From: CAYPHA01 sp964410215
Lineage (GTDB): Bacteria; Calditrichota; Calditrichia; Calditrichales; CAYPHA01
Length of the DNA: 19,574 nucleotides
NCBI GenBank assembly: GCA_964410215.1
Contig: CAYPHA010000078.1
Span: 1-19,574, forward strand
Reading direction: 5' to 3'
In this document: positions 7,202 through 14,418 of the stretch, piece after piece
How the letters are laid out: every line of letters begins with the position of its first letter
Position numbering within the stretch: position 1 is the stretch's first letter
Program-made: the position numbers and the translations under genes
The notes under the pieces: model-generated
Seen by the model: the letters and a program-made list of their open reading frames with translations, nothing else
Told to the model about the DNA's origin: nothing
The model's database searches: none

Positions 7202-8518
7202 ATGGGCATAAATAGAAGAACATTTATGAAATCCGGCCTGGGGATCAGCGCTACTTTGGCATTTCCTTTTATTCTTCCGGGCTATCTGCGCGGTCAGGGT
7301 TCACCCTCAAAAAAAATAACGATCGGTTGCATCGGTATGGGACGCATGGGGCTGGGTGATCTCAGGGGCTTTCTTGCCATTCCCGATGTTCAGGTGGTTG
7401 CCGTGTGTGATGTGGACCGCAACAGAGCCGGACATGCCGGTGAGATTGTTAATACGACTTATGCTGAAGAGCGGGCATCCGGGTTTTTCAAGGGATGTGA
7501 CGTCTATGAGGATTTCAGGGAACTGCTCAGCAGGAAAGATATCGACGCGGTTGCCATCAGTACTCCGGATCACTGGCATGCGATTCAGGCCATCATGGCG
7601 GCCCGTGAAGGTAAAGATATTTTCGTACAGAAGCCCATGACTTACACTATTGAAGAGGGACGGGCATTGAGTGATGCGGTAGCCCGTTCGGAACGGGTAC
7701 TTCAGGTGGGCAGCCAGCAGCGTTCCGATGAAAAATTCCGTTTTGCCTGTGAACTGGTGCGTAACGGAAGAATCGGAAAAGTGCGCCGGATTGAAGTCGG
7801 ATTTGGTTTGGATCCCGCCGGTGACGTTCAACCGGTGATGGATATTCCGGAAGGTCTCAATTATAATCTCTGGCTGGGACCAGCTCCCCGCAAACCTTAT
7901 ACGGAACAGCGGGTACACCCTCAAAACAGTTTTGATCGTCCGGGTTGGCTTCGTATCTCCGATTATTGCCTGGGCATGATCACGGGTTGGGGCTCACACC
8001 ACATGGACATTGCACACTGGGGAATGGGTGAGGAGCATGGTGGGCCGGTATCTGTTGAAGGCACTGCAGAATTTCCGGCGGACGGTATCTGGGATGTCCA
8101 CGGAGCATTTCATCTCACATACGAATATAATAATGGTATTAAACTGATCTGCACGGATAATCAGACGAATGCGCAGGGTGTAACATTTATCGGAGATGAG
8201 GGCCGGGTATATGTCAGGCGCGGCTACATGGATGCCCAACCGAAATCGCTTTTAAAAGAGCGATTTTCACCAGGTGAAATCCGTTTACCGGTCAGTAATC
8301 ATCATAAAAAGAATTTCATTGCATGTATAAAGAGCCGGGGTGTTCCGGTTGCTCCTGTTGAAAATGGACACCGTTCCGCTTCTGCCTGTATTCTCGGACA
8401 TATTGCCATGGTAACAGGTGAGAAGTTGCAGTGGTCTGATGAAGACGAACAAATAACGAATATTCCATGGGCGAACCGCTATTTATCGAGGCCGATGCGG
8501 TCTCCCTGGAAACTGTAA
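7202..8518 (+). CDS. Tat-exported Gfo/Idh/MocA family oxidoreductase (QKP variant)
   Basis: A 438-residue protein. The signal NRRTFMKSGLGISATLAF is a twin-arginine signal, and the Rossmann motif is ITIGCIGMGRMG. The usual EKP motif reads Q143-K144-P145, keeping the lysine but losing the glutamate. The substrate domain has W263-G-S-H266-H267-M-D269, the LWLGPAPRKPY marker and the RPMRSPWKL C-terminus. It is the closest paralogue in the window of the 4608 protein, suggesting an old tandem duplication with the DUF6807 gene lying between the copies. It starts 12 bp after the DUF6807 stop with no obvious Shine-Dalgarno, so translation is probably coupled. Periplasmic action on sugars with a prebound nicotinamide cofactor is expected. 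The E-to-Q change may tune rather than abolish activity, since the lysine and histidines remain. Confidence 0.92.
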   Translation: MGINRRTFMKSGLGISATLAFPFILPGYLRGQGSPSKKITIGCIGMGRMGLGDLRGFLAIPDVQVVAVCDVDRNRAGHAGEIVNTTYAEERASGFFKGCDVYEDFRELLSRKDIDAVAISTPDHWHAIQAIMAAREGKDIFVQKPMTYTIEEGRALSDAVARSERVLQVGSQQRSDEKFRFACELVRNGRIGKVRRIEVGFGLDPAGDVQPVMDIPEGLNYNLWLGPAPRKPYTEQRVHPQNSFDRPGWLRISDYCLGMITGWGSHHMDIAHWGMGEEHGGPVSVEGTAEFPADGIWDVHGAFHLTYEYNNGIKLICTDNQTNAQGVTFIGDEGRVYVRRGYMDAQPKSLLKERFSPGEIRLPVSNHHKKNFIACIKSRGVPVAPVENGHRSASACILGHIAMVTGEKLQWSDEDEQITNIPWANRYLSRPMRSPWKL

Positions 8519-8550
8519 TGATTTAAATTAGAAATATTTTTTGAAATGAC

Positions 8551-8555
8551 AGAGG
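8551..8555 (+). promoter_or_regulatory. Ribosome-binding site that fixes the start of the 8561 gene
   Basis: AGAGG lies 5 nt before ATG at 8561. An in-frame ATG at 8546 lies upstream of this site, has no Shine-Dalgarno, and would put an acidic residue in front of the signal peptide. Confidence 0.6.
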
Positions 8556-8560
8556 TAAAT

Positions 8561-11113
8561 ATGAAACGTCTACATGGTTGGGTAATTGTTGTACTGATAC
8601 TGGTATTTGGTGCAGGAAATCAGGCAGAAGCACAGGATCACGGTGAGTATGTTGTTACGGTTAAACAGGTTCAGGATCAGCTTGAACGGGTTAAAAACTA
8701 TCAGTACGGGGAAAGCAAAGCAGCTTTGACCGCCCTTGATGAGATGCTTCGTTCCCTTGATGGTGACTTGGAGAAAAGGGCTGAAGTTGAGAAGGCTCTT
8801 CTTCAACTGCTGGAATCGGACGCAACGCTGCCTGCCAAACAATATATCTGCGAAACCCTCAGTATTTATGGCACGGCCGCATCCGTTCCGGTGTTAAGCA
8901 ATATGCTGCCGGATGCGAATACCACGGAAATGGCGCTCTTTGCCCTGAACAGGATTACCGATCCTACGACGGTATCAGCCCTGGTTAAGGCACTTCCCAA
9001 TATATCAGGGACCTCAAAACTGGGCATTATCCACGCTCTGGGATATAAGAAAGATCCTTCTGCTGTTTCCGAATTGATCGGGGTGGCCGAAAACAATGAG
9101 AAGGATGAAGCCGCTGCTGCATTGAATGCACTGGGGCAGATTGGTACACAATCTGCATCTGAATACCTGTTAAAACGCTTTGAGAATACATCAGATCCAC
9201 TCCGGTCCGGGACGACCTATGCGTTAATGACCTGCGCAGAATCTGATCTCGCAGAGGGAAAAACGGAGCAGGCTGCCCGGCTTTATGAGACAATTTTCAA
9301 TGGTCATGAAAACCCGGAAATCCAGTTCACCGCCTTGAGAGGATTGCTGGTTTCCCGCCCGGATGGTGCCGTTGAACAGCTCCAAAAGGTGTTGCGTGCA
9401 GAGGATGGCATGGGTACAGGCGTTGCGATCCGCCTGATGAAGTATATTCCCGGTGATCAGGATATCAGCGCATTGATCGCCTCCTGGCAGAGCATGAATG
9501 CGGAAGCCCGGGCAGGCTTTATAATAGCCATGGGTGCGAGACCGGAAACGGGAATTGTCGAAATTTTAAAAACCGCTCTGAAAAGTACGGATAACAGCGT
9601 ACGTTTGGCAGCAATTTCTGCCGTTTCCAGCCGCTCGGAACCGGAGCTGGCGGACATTCTGACCGATATAGCAGCACAAAGTACCGGCGGACACAGCGAG
9701 GCAGCCCTGGAGGCGCTGGTTAACATGCCCGGAGAGGCACTGAGTGCCCATCTGCGCAATCAGGCCGAAACAGAAGATAATGATACAAAAATACAATTGA
9801 TAAAAGCTATGGGCAGGCGTTTTGATAAAAAGGCACTTCCGTTGTTGAACGACTATATTGATGATGAAGATGACCGGGTTCGCATCGAAAGTATCCGCGC
9901 TATCGGTTCGATCGGTGGCGACGCTGAATATAAACACCTGGTCAGGGCGTTAACGGATCCGCGGCATTCAAAAGATCGTGAAGCGCTGAAGAAATCTATA
10001 GTCGATTTGTCTAAGCGACAGCAAACGAATAGGGTGACCTATCTGCTGGATTACATTGAAGAGGCAAAAACAGAAGAGGCCCGCCTGGCTTTCATCGATG
10101 TTCTTGCGCAGACAGGAGATCCCGAAGCGGTTCCCCTGTTGCGTAAATCCATCCAGGAAGGACCTGTTTCAAGCCGCATTGAAACCATTAAGTCCCTGGA
10201 AAAATGGCCTGATGATAGCTTCAGGGACGATCTGCTTTTTATCGTGGAGAGTGCTTCTGATGAAAAAATGCGCATATTGGCCCTGAGAGGCTTTGTCCGT
10301 GCCATCGGCCTCGGTGATGATACTTCTCCCGAAGTCAAATCGATCCTGTATCAAAGATCCATGAAACTTGCCAAAACCGATGCAGAAAGGAAGATGATCC
10401 TGTCGGCTGCAGCAACCGAACCAACGCTCGAAGCATTACTTTTTGTAAGTAACTATATTGACAATCTGGTATTACAGAATGAAGCGGCCGCGGCAGCTAT
10501 TACGATTGTCGAACGTATGCATCCTAAATACGGGCTGGAAGGCCTGGAGGTTCTGGAGTCGATTAACCTGGAAACAACAGCTGAGGCACTTAAAGATCGC
10601 ATCATGCAGAGTATTGTCTGGTTGCGCAGGGAAGCGGGATATATCTATAAATGGCAGGTCGCCGGTCCTTACAAAAAATCGGATGTAAATCTTTTTAAAC
10701 ATCCTTTTCCGCCGGAAGCTGCGAAAGTGAAAAATATTGAATGGCGGAGAATGGAAGAGAATCCGCAACCGGGTCTTTACTGGATGATTCCACTCGATCA
10801 GAAAATCGGTGGTGACCATTCTGTCGCCTATCTTCGTAACCGGGTCTGGAGCGAAAACGATTGTGAGGCACTGCTGGAACTTGGCAGTGATGATGGTATC
10901 AAGGTGTGGTTAAACGATAAACTGGTTCATGCCCATGATGCAAACCGGGCTGTGGGTAAAGGTGATGATAAAGTGAAGGTGCAGTTGAAGAAGGGCTGGA
11001 ATGAGCTGATGTTAAAAATATCCAATGGCACCGGGGAGTGGGGTGCCAGTGCCCGCATCAGGGATACAGATGGTGGCTACCTGAGAGGTTTGCGCATTGC
11101 ATTGCCGGAATAA
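8561..11113 (+). CDS. Exported HEAT-repeat protein with C-terminal beta-sandwich domain
   Basis: An 850-residue protein from ATG 8561. A Sec signal peptide (MKRLHGWVIVVLILVFGAG) ends with an AEA cleavage site near residue 24. From about residue 60 to 600 it is a long series of roughly 30-residue alpha-helical repeats of HEAT/PBS-lyase type. Examples are DPTTVSALVKAL, DPSAVSELIGVAENN, DNSVRLAAISAVSS, DDRVRIESIRAIGSIG and DPEAVPLLRKSI. From about residue 695 (KWQVAGPY, W698) to the end lies a beta-rich module with LGSDDGIKVWLNDKLVH and LKKGWNELMLKISNGTG. This resembles galactose-binding-like/jelly-roll modules appended to exported proteins in FCB and PVC bacteria. It looks like a periplasmic or surface scaffold that may bind carbohydrate or organise the neighbouring enzymes; no catalytic motif is visible. 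It sits between the oxidoreductase block and the isomerase/DUF1080 block. Confidence 0.83.
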   Translation: MKRLHGWVIVVLILVFGAGNQAEAQDHGEYVVTVKQVQDQLERVKNYQYGESKAALTALDEMLRSLDGDLEKRAEVEKALLQLLESDATLPAKQYICETLSIYGTAASVPVLSNMLPDANTTEMALFALNRITDPTTVSALVKALPNISGTSKLGIIHALGYKKDPSAVSELIGVAENNEKDEAAAALNALGQIGTQSASEYLLKRFENTSDPLRSGTTYALMTCAESDLAEGKTEQAARLYETIFNGHENPEIQFTALRGLLVSRPDGAVEQLQKVLRAEDGMGTGVAIRLMKYIPGDQDISALIASWQSMNAEARAGFIIAMGARPETGIVEILKTALKSTDNSVRLAAISAVSSRSEPELADILTDIAAQSTGGHSEAALEALVNMPGEALSAHLRNQAETEDNDTKIQLIKAMGRRFDKKALPLLNDYIDDEDDRVRIESIRAIGSIGGDAEYKHLVRALTDPRHSKDREALKKSIVDLSKRQQTNRVTYLLDYIEEAKTEEARLAFIDVLAQTGDPEAVPLLRKSIQEGPVSSRIETIKSLEKWPDDSFRDDLLFIVESASDEKMRILALRGFVRAIGLGDDTSPEVKSILYQRSMKLAKTDAERKMILSAAATEPTLEALLFVSNYIDNLVLQNEAAAAAITIVERMHPKYGLEGLEVLESINLETTAEALKDRIMQSIVWLRREAGYIYKWQVAGPYKKSDVNLFKHPFPPEAAKVKNIEWRRMEENPQPGLYWMIPLDQKIGGDHSVAYLRNRVWSENDCEALLELGSDDGIKVWLNDKLVHAHDANRAVGKGDDKVKVQLKKGWNELMLKISNGTGEWGASARIRDTDGGYLRGLRIALPE

Positions 11114-11119
11114 AAAAAA

Positions 11120-11154
11120 TTGAATTTGTCAGTTAGTTTTTATACAATACTAAC
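11120..11154 (+). promoter_or_regulatory. Candidate promoter with overlapping GTTAGT/ACTAAC inverted repeat
   Basis: TTGAAT (11120-11125), 17 bp, then TACAAT (11143-11148) fits a sigma70-type -35/-10 pair. A perfect 6-bp inverted repeat, GTTAGT (11132-11137) and ACTAAC (11149-11154), overlaps the -10 region and could be an operator. If real, transcription would start near 11155, which argues for translation from the later ATG at 11212. There is no T-run after the inverted repeat, so a terminator is unlikely. Confidence 0.3.
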
Positions 11155-11211
11155 TTCCTCGTGTTCGAAAAATCCATAGACCGTTTTATGAACAACAGGG
11201 ATTTTCCAGAT

Positions 11212-12153
11212 ATGAAAACACACGAAAAACACAGGCGATGGGAACGTCGCGATTTCCTCAAAGGAGCTCTGTCAGCAACGGTTGCTGTGAGCCTGGCGCC
11301 CGGTTTATCCTATACAAAGCCTCCATCCGGCGCTAACGATATATTTAAATTGAAGTATGCACCACATTTCGGCATGTTCAGAGAGCATGCGGGGAATGAT
11401 CCGGTTGATCAGCTTAAATTTATTGCTGATGAAGGTTTTACCGCGCTGGAGGATAATGGCATGATGGGCCGGCCGGTGGAATTACAGGAAAAAATTGCAA
11501 AGGAAATGGGACGGCTGCATATGACCATGGGTGTTTTTGTCGCCTACGCCAATTTCGGAGAAAAATCCTTTGTGACATCCGATCCGGATATTCGGGAAAT
11601 GCTGATAAATAAAATGAAGCAGGCGGTGGAAGTGGCTAAACGGGTAAATGCCCGGTGGACGACGGTTGTACCCGGCATGTTCGATACCCGTCTGGAGTGG
11701 GATTATCAGAGCGCAAGCGTTATCGAAAACTTAAAATATTGTGCCGAGGTATGCGAGGAAGCAGGCCTTATTATTGTCCTGGAACCGCTCAATGCCTGGC
11801 GCGATCATCCCGGATTGTTTCTAACAAAAATTCCCCAGGCTTATCAGATCTGTAAAGCGGTGAACAGTCCATCATGTAAAATATTAAACGACTTATATCA
11901 TCAGCAGATTACGGAAGGAAACTTAATTCCCAATATCGAGAAAGCCTGGTCTGAAATCGCTTATTTCCAGGTAGGAGATAATCCGGGACGAAAGGAGCCT
12001 ACAACGGGCGAAATAAACTATAAAAATGTCTTTAAATATATCCATGAAAAAGGATTTAATGGTATTGTCGGTATGGAACATGGGAACAGCATGCCGGGCA
12101 GAGAGGGTGAACGGGCTGTTATCGATGCGTATAAATACTGCGATTCATTTTAA
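11212..12153 (+). CDS. Tat-exported hydroxypyruvate-isomerase-like TIM-barrel protein
   Basis: The protein has 313 residues from ATG 11212. I prefer this start to the upstream in-frame GTG at 11161 and ATG at 11188, because it has an AGGG (11197-11200) in front and gives a normal-length Tat signal, WERRDFLKGALSATVAVSL. The body is a xylose-isomerase-like TIM barrel closest in motif pattern to Hyi/OtnI hydroxypyruvate isomerases. It has E191 (VLEPLNAWRDHPG), D227-L-Y-H230-Q-Q, Q253 with VGDNPGRKEPTTGEINY, and E289 (GMEHG). The metal and substrate residues are therefore all in place and the enzyme should be active. Characterised Hyi enzymes are cytosolic, so export suggests a different substrate, probably a keto-sugar made by the exported Gfo/Idh/MocA enzymes. 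It is followed 13 bp later by the DUF1080 gene. Confidence 0.87.
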   Translation: MKTHEKHRRWERRDFLKGALSATVAVSLAPGLSYTKPPSGANDIFKLKYAPHFGMFREHAGNDPVDQLKFIADEGFTALEDNGMMGRPVELQEKIAKEMGRLHMTMGVFVAYANFGEKSFVTSDPDIREMLINKMKQAVEVAKRVNARWTTVVPGMFDTRLEWDYQSASVIENLKYCAEVCEEAGLIIVLEPLNAWRDHPGLFLTKIPQAYQICKAVNSPSCKILNDLYHQQITEGNLIPNIEKAWSEIAYFQVGDNPGRKEPTTGEINYKNVFKYIHEKGFNGIVGMEHGNSMPGREGERAVIDAYKYCDSF

Positions 12154-12154
12154 T

Positions 12155-12162
12155 AGAGGGAG
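12155..12162 (+). promoter_or_regulatory. Ribosome-binding site that fixes the start of the 12167 gene
   Basis: AGAGGGAG lies 4 nt before ATG at 12167. The same frame is open upstream to 12026, but that stretch overlaps the isomerase coding sequence, lacks a ribosome site and would destroy the lipoprotein signal. Confidence 0.75.
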
Positions 12163-12166
12163 TTTT

Positions 12167-12829
12167 ATGAAAAACAATCTGATGATAATGCTGGTTATCG
12201 CCAGCCTGATGTATGCCTGTTCGGGCGAGGGCGGAAAAACGATGGATAAAGAGGAGGCCCGTCTCCCGGATCAGGCAATAAACCTTTGGAATGGAACGGA
12301 TTTCGAAGGCTGGGATTTTTACCTGTCGGACTCAACGGTTAATCCCATGGATGTCTGGTCGGTGCAGGAGGGGATTTTACATTGTACCGGGATTCCCAGC
12401 GGATATATAGTAACAAAAGAAGAATATGAAAACTACCGGCTGGTTGTGGAATGGCGCTGGCCTGCAGAACCCGGCAACAGCGGTGTGCTGCTGCATACAC
12501 AAAAACCGGATACCGTGTGGCCTGTTTGTATTGAAGCCCAGCTTAAAACCGGTGACGCAGGTGATTTCTACATGATCGGCGGGACATCGGTTAATCAGCA
12601 GGAAGACCCGGCAAACAGGCGGATACAAAAGCGTGCCGATAGCAGCGAAAAGGAACCGGGTAAATGGAACCGCTATGAAATTACATGTTCCGCCGATTCC
12701 ATACACCTGGTTGTGAACGATGTGGAACAGAATGCCGCCGGGGGCGCTACCGTTTCCCGGGGACGTATTGCTTTCCAGAGTGAAGGAAAGCCGATTGAAT
12801 TCAGAAAAATTGAACTATCCCGGCTTTAA
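12167..12829 (+). CDS. DUF1080 / 3-keto-disaccharide hydrolase family lipoprotein
   Basis: A 220-residue protein. The N-terminus MKNNLMIMLVIASLMYAC18 is a lipoprotein-type signal. The mature part is a single DUF1080 domain (PF06439, now named for 3-keto-disaccharide hydrolase). It opens with LWNGTDFEGWDFYL and contains WSVQEGILHCTGIPSGYIVTK, YENYRLVVEWRWP and GNSGVLLHTQ. A short helix-rich insert follows, then GKWNRYEITCSADSIHLVVNDV and RGRIAFQSEGKPIEFRKIEL. The fold is a concanavalin-like jelly roll. The length equals one domain, with no added catalytic module. Characterised relatives cleave glycosidic bonds after C3 oxidation by Gfo/Idh/MocA dehydrogenases, by an elimination-based route. 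Its placement among such dehydrogenases and next to an exported TIM barrel fits that role, acting at the outer or inner membrane facing the periplasm. Confidence 0.9.
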   Translation: MKNNLMIMLVIASLMYACSGEGGKTMDKEEARLPDQAINLWNGTDFEGWDFYLSDSTVNPMDVWSVQEGILHCTGIPSGYIVTKEEYENYRLVVEWRWPAEPGNSGVLLHTQKPDTVWPVCIEAQLKTGDAGDFYMIGGTSVNQQEDPANRRIQKRADSSEKEPGKWNRYEITCSADSIHLVVNDVEQNAAGGATVSRGRIAFQSEGKPIEFRKIELSRL

Positions 12830-12869
12830 CGGCTCATTGAGTAAAAAATTATGTTCAAGAAGTGAATGA

Positions 12870-14402
12870 ATGACAATGAAGATGAAATCCAAATGGATGG
12901 GTAGGGTATTCAGGCAGAAAGGATTATTGGTCTTTGTATCAGGAATCGTGGCTGCTGTCATATTTCATTATTTTCTTGATTATACGTCGACAAATTCATT
13001 TTGCGATGCATGTCATATCCATCCGCAGGCCAGCAGCTCCTGGAGGATGAGCACACATTATGATAATCCCAGTGGCGTGATTGTCAAATGCGTCGACTGC
13101 CATCTGCCGCCGTCCGGTATCGATTATCTCACCGCGAAAGCGGTCACCGGTTTCCGGGACGTCTATGGGATGGTTTTCAAGGATCCGGAATCCTTCAACT
13201 GGGAGATTAAATCCACACGGGAAGCCGCTGCCGGACACGTGTATAAAGCATCCTGCGTGCATTGTCATCAGAACCTGTTCCCCCGGAAACTGTCCACGAA
13301 AGGAGAAGACGCACATCTCTATTACGATCAGAATGCGGATAAATTGCGTTGCATAAACTGTCACCTGAATGTCGGGCATTATACGGAGATAAAGGAGGAG
13401 TATGTGGATGTCATCGACAGAACGGAAGATAGCGCTGCGTTATTCACCCGGGCGACACAAATCGATTCCTTTGCAGATTATACAGAACATATTCCGGGTA
13501 CTGCGGTAGCATTTGAAATGACCGCTATTCCGGCCGGATCCTTTCTCATGGGAAGTCCGGAATCAGAAGCCTATCGCGAAGATGATGAGGGACCGCAATC
13601 AAACGTCAGGGTTTCATCCTTCTGGATGGGAACACGTGAAGTCAGTTGGGATGAGTATGAGGCCTTTCTGAGGGAAACCGGGGTGGAAGGCCGGACCGAA
13701 GACCAGTACAAGGGCGCTGCTGTGGCAGGGAAAGTTGATGCCGTGACAGGGCCGACACCGGCCTACGGTGATCCGGGACAGGGCTGGGGAAAAGGTAAAC
13801 GCCCGGCGATTACGATGACCCATTACGCGGCGCAACGCTACTGTGAATGGCTCTCTGAAAAAACCGGTAAAGAATATCGTTTGCCAACAGAGGCGGAATG
13901 GGAATATGCCTGCAGGGCTGGTACGGAAAGCCCTTACTTTTTTGAGGGTGTTCCGGAGAACCTTTCCCGCAAACCTCTCTGGAATAAACTTTTCGGAGTG
14001 GATACTACCATCATCAGCGATTATGTCATATATAAGGAAAACAGTCGCGGGCGGACACAGACAGCCGATGCGGTCGAAGGTAATCCGTTCGGATTGAAGC
14101 ATATGCTTGGAAATGTGCGGGAATTCTGCATCGATGTTTACAGACCGGATGCGTATGCAAATCCGGTGCAGCCGTCATTTGAAACGAAGCCCCCTTCAAA
14201 AGGGGAAGAGCATGTTATACGCGGCGGCTCCTTCAAGATGCCCGCTGAGAAGCTCAGAAGCGCAGAAAGGGACCACACGCGTCATCAAGCCTGGATGGTT
14301 ACGGATCCGCAAATACCAAAAAGTCTCTGGTGGTATTCTGACTGCAATGACGTGGGATTTCGTGTCGTTTGCACGGATTCTGCTTATCAAAACATTCAAT
14401 AA
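12870..14402 (+). CDS. Fusion: NapC/NrfH-like tetraheme cytochrome c with C-terminal SUMF1-type domain
   Basis: A single 510-residue reading frame. Residues 18-36 form one membrane anchor. Four CXXCH haem sites follow at 45-49 (CDACH), 74-78 (CVDCH), 129-133 (CVHCH) and 161-165 (CINCH), as in NapC/NirT/NrfH quinol-linked cytochromes. From about 213 a SUMF1/formylglycine-generating-enzyme fold follows: MTAIPAGSFLMGSPESE, MGTREVSWDEYEAFL, YRLPTEAEWEYACRAG, GNVREF, VIRGGSF, DVGFRVVC. The two copper-binding catalytic cysteines of FGE, expected after RGGSF, are replaced by M457 and L462, so it is not a working FGE. Both halves should lie on the periplasmic side. It could pass electrons between the quinone pool and a periplasmic partner recognised by the SUMF1 domain; that is inference. 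The 40-bp gap to DUF1080 suggests the same operon. Confidence 0.9.
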   Translation: MTMKMKSKWMGRVFRQKGLLVFVSGIVAAVIFHYFLDYTSTNSFCDACHIHPQASSSWRMSTHYDNPSGVIVKCVDCHLPPSGIDYLTAKAVTGFRDVYGMVFKDPESFNWEIKSTREAAAGHVYKASCVHCHQNLFPRKLSTKGEDAHLYYDQNADKLRCINCHLNVGHYTEIKEEYVDVIDRTEDSAALFTRATQIDSFADYTEHIPGTAVAFEMTAIPAGSFLMGSPESEAYREDDEGPQSNVRVSSFWMGTREVSWDEYEAFLRETGVEGRTEDQYKGAAVAGKVDAVTGPTPAYGDPGQGWGKGKRPAITMTHYAAQRYCEWLSEKTGKEYRLPTEAEWEYACRAGTESPYFFEGVPENLSRKPLWNKLFGVDTTIISDYVIYKENSRGRTQTADAVEGNPFGLKHMLGNVREFCIDVYRPDAYANPVQPSFETKPPSKGEEHVIRGGSFKMPAEKLRSAERDHTRHQAWMVTDPQIPKSLWWYSDCNDVGFRVVCTDSAYQNIQ

Positions 14403-14418
14403 ATAAAGGGATGGGGTC

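Noticed and set aside
12026..12166. Upstream extension of the DUF1080 gene
   Set aside because: It overlaps the isomerase gene in another frame, and a strong ribosome site and lipoprotein signal fix the start at 12167.
12870..14402. Annotation as the sulfatase-maturing formylglycine-generating enzyme
   Set aside because: The SUMF1 fold is present, but the catalytic cysteine positions are M457 and L462, and the domain is joined to a cytochrome.
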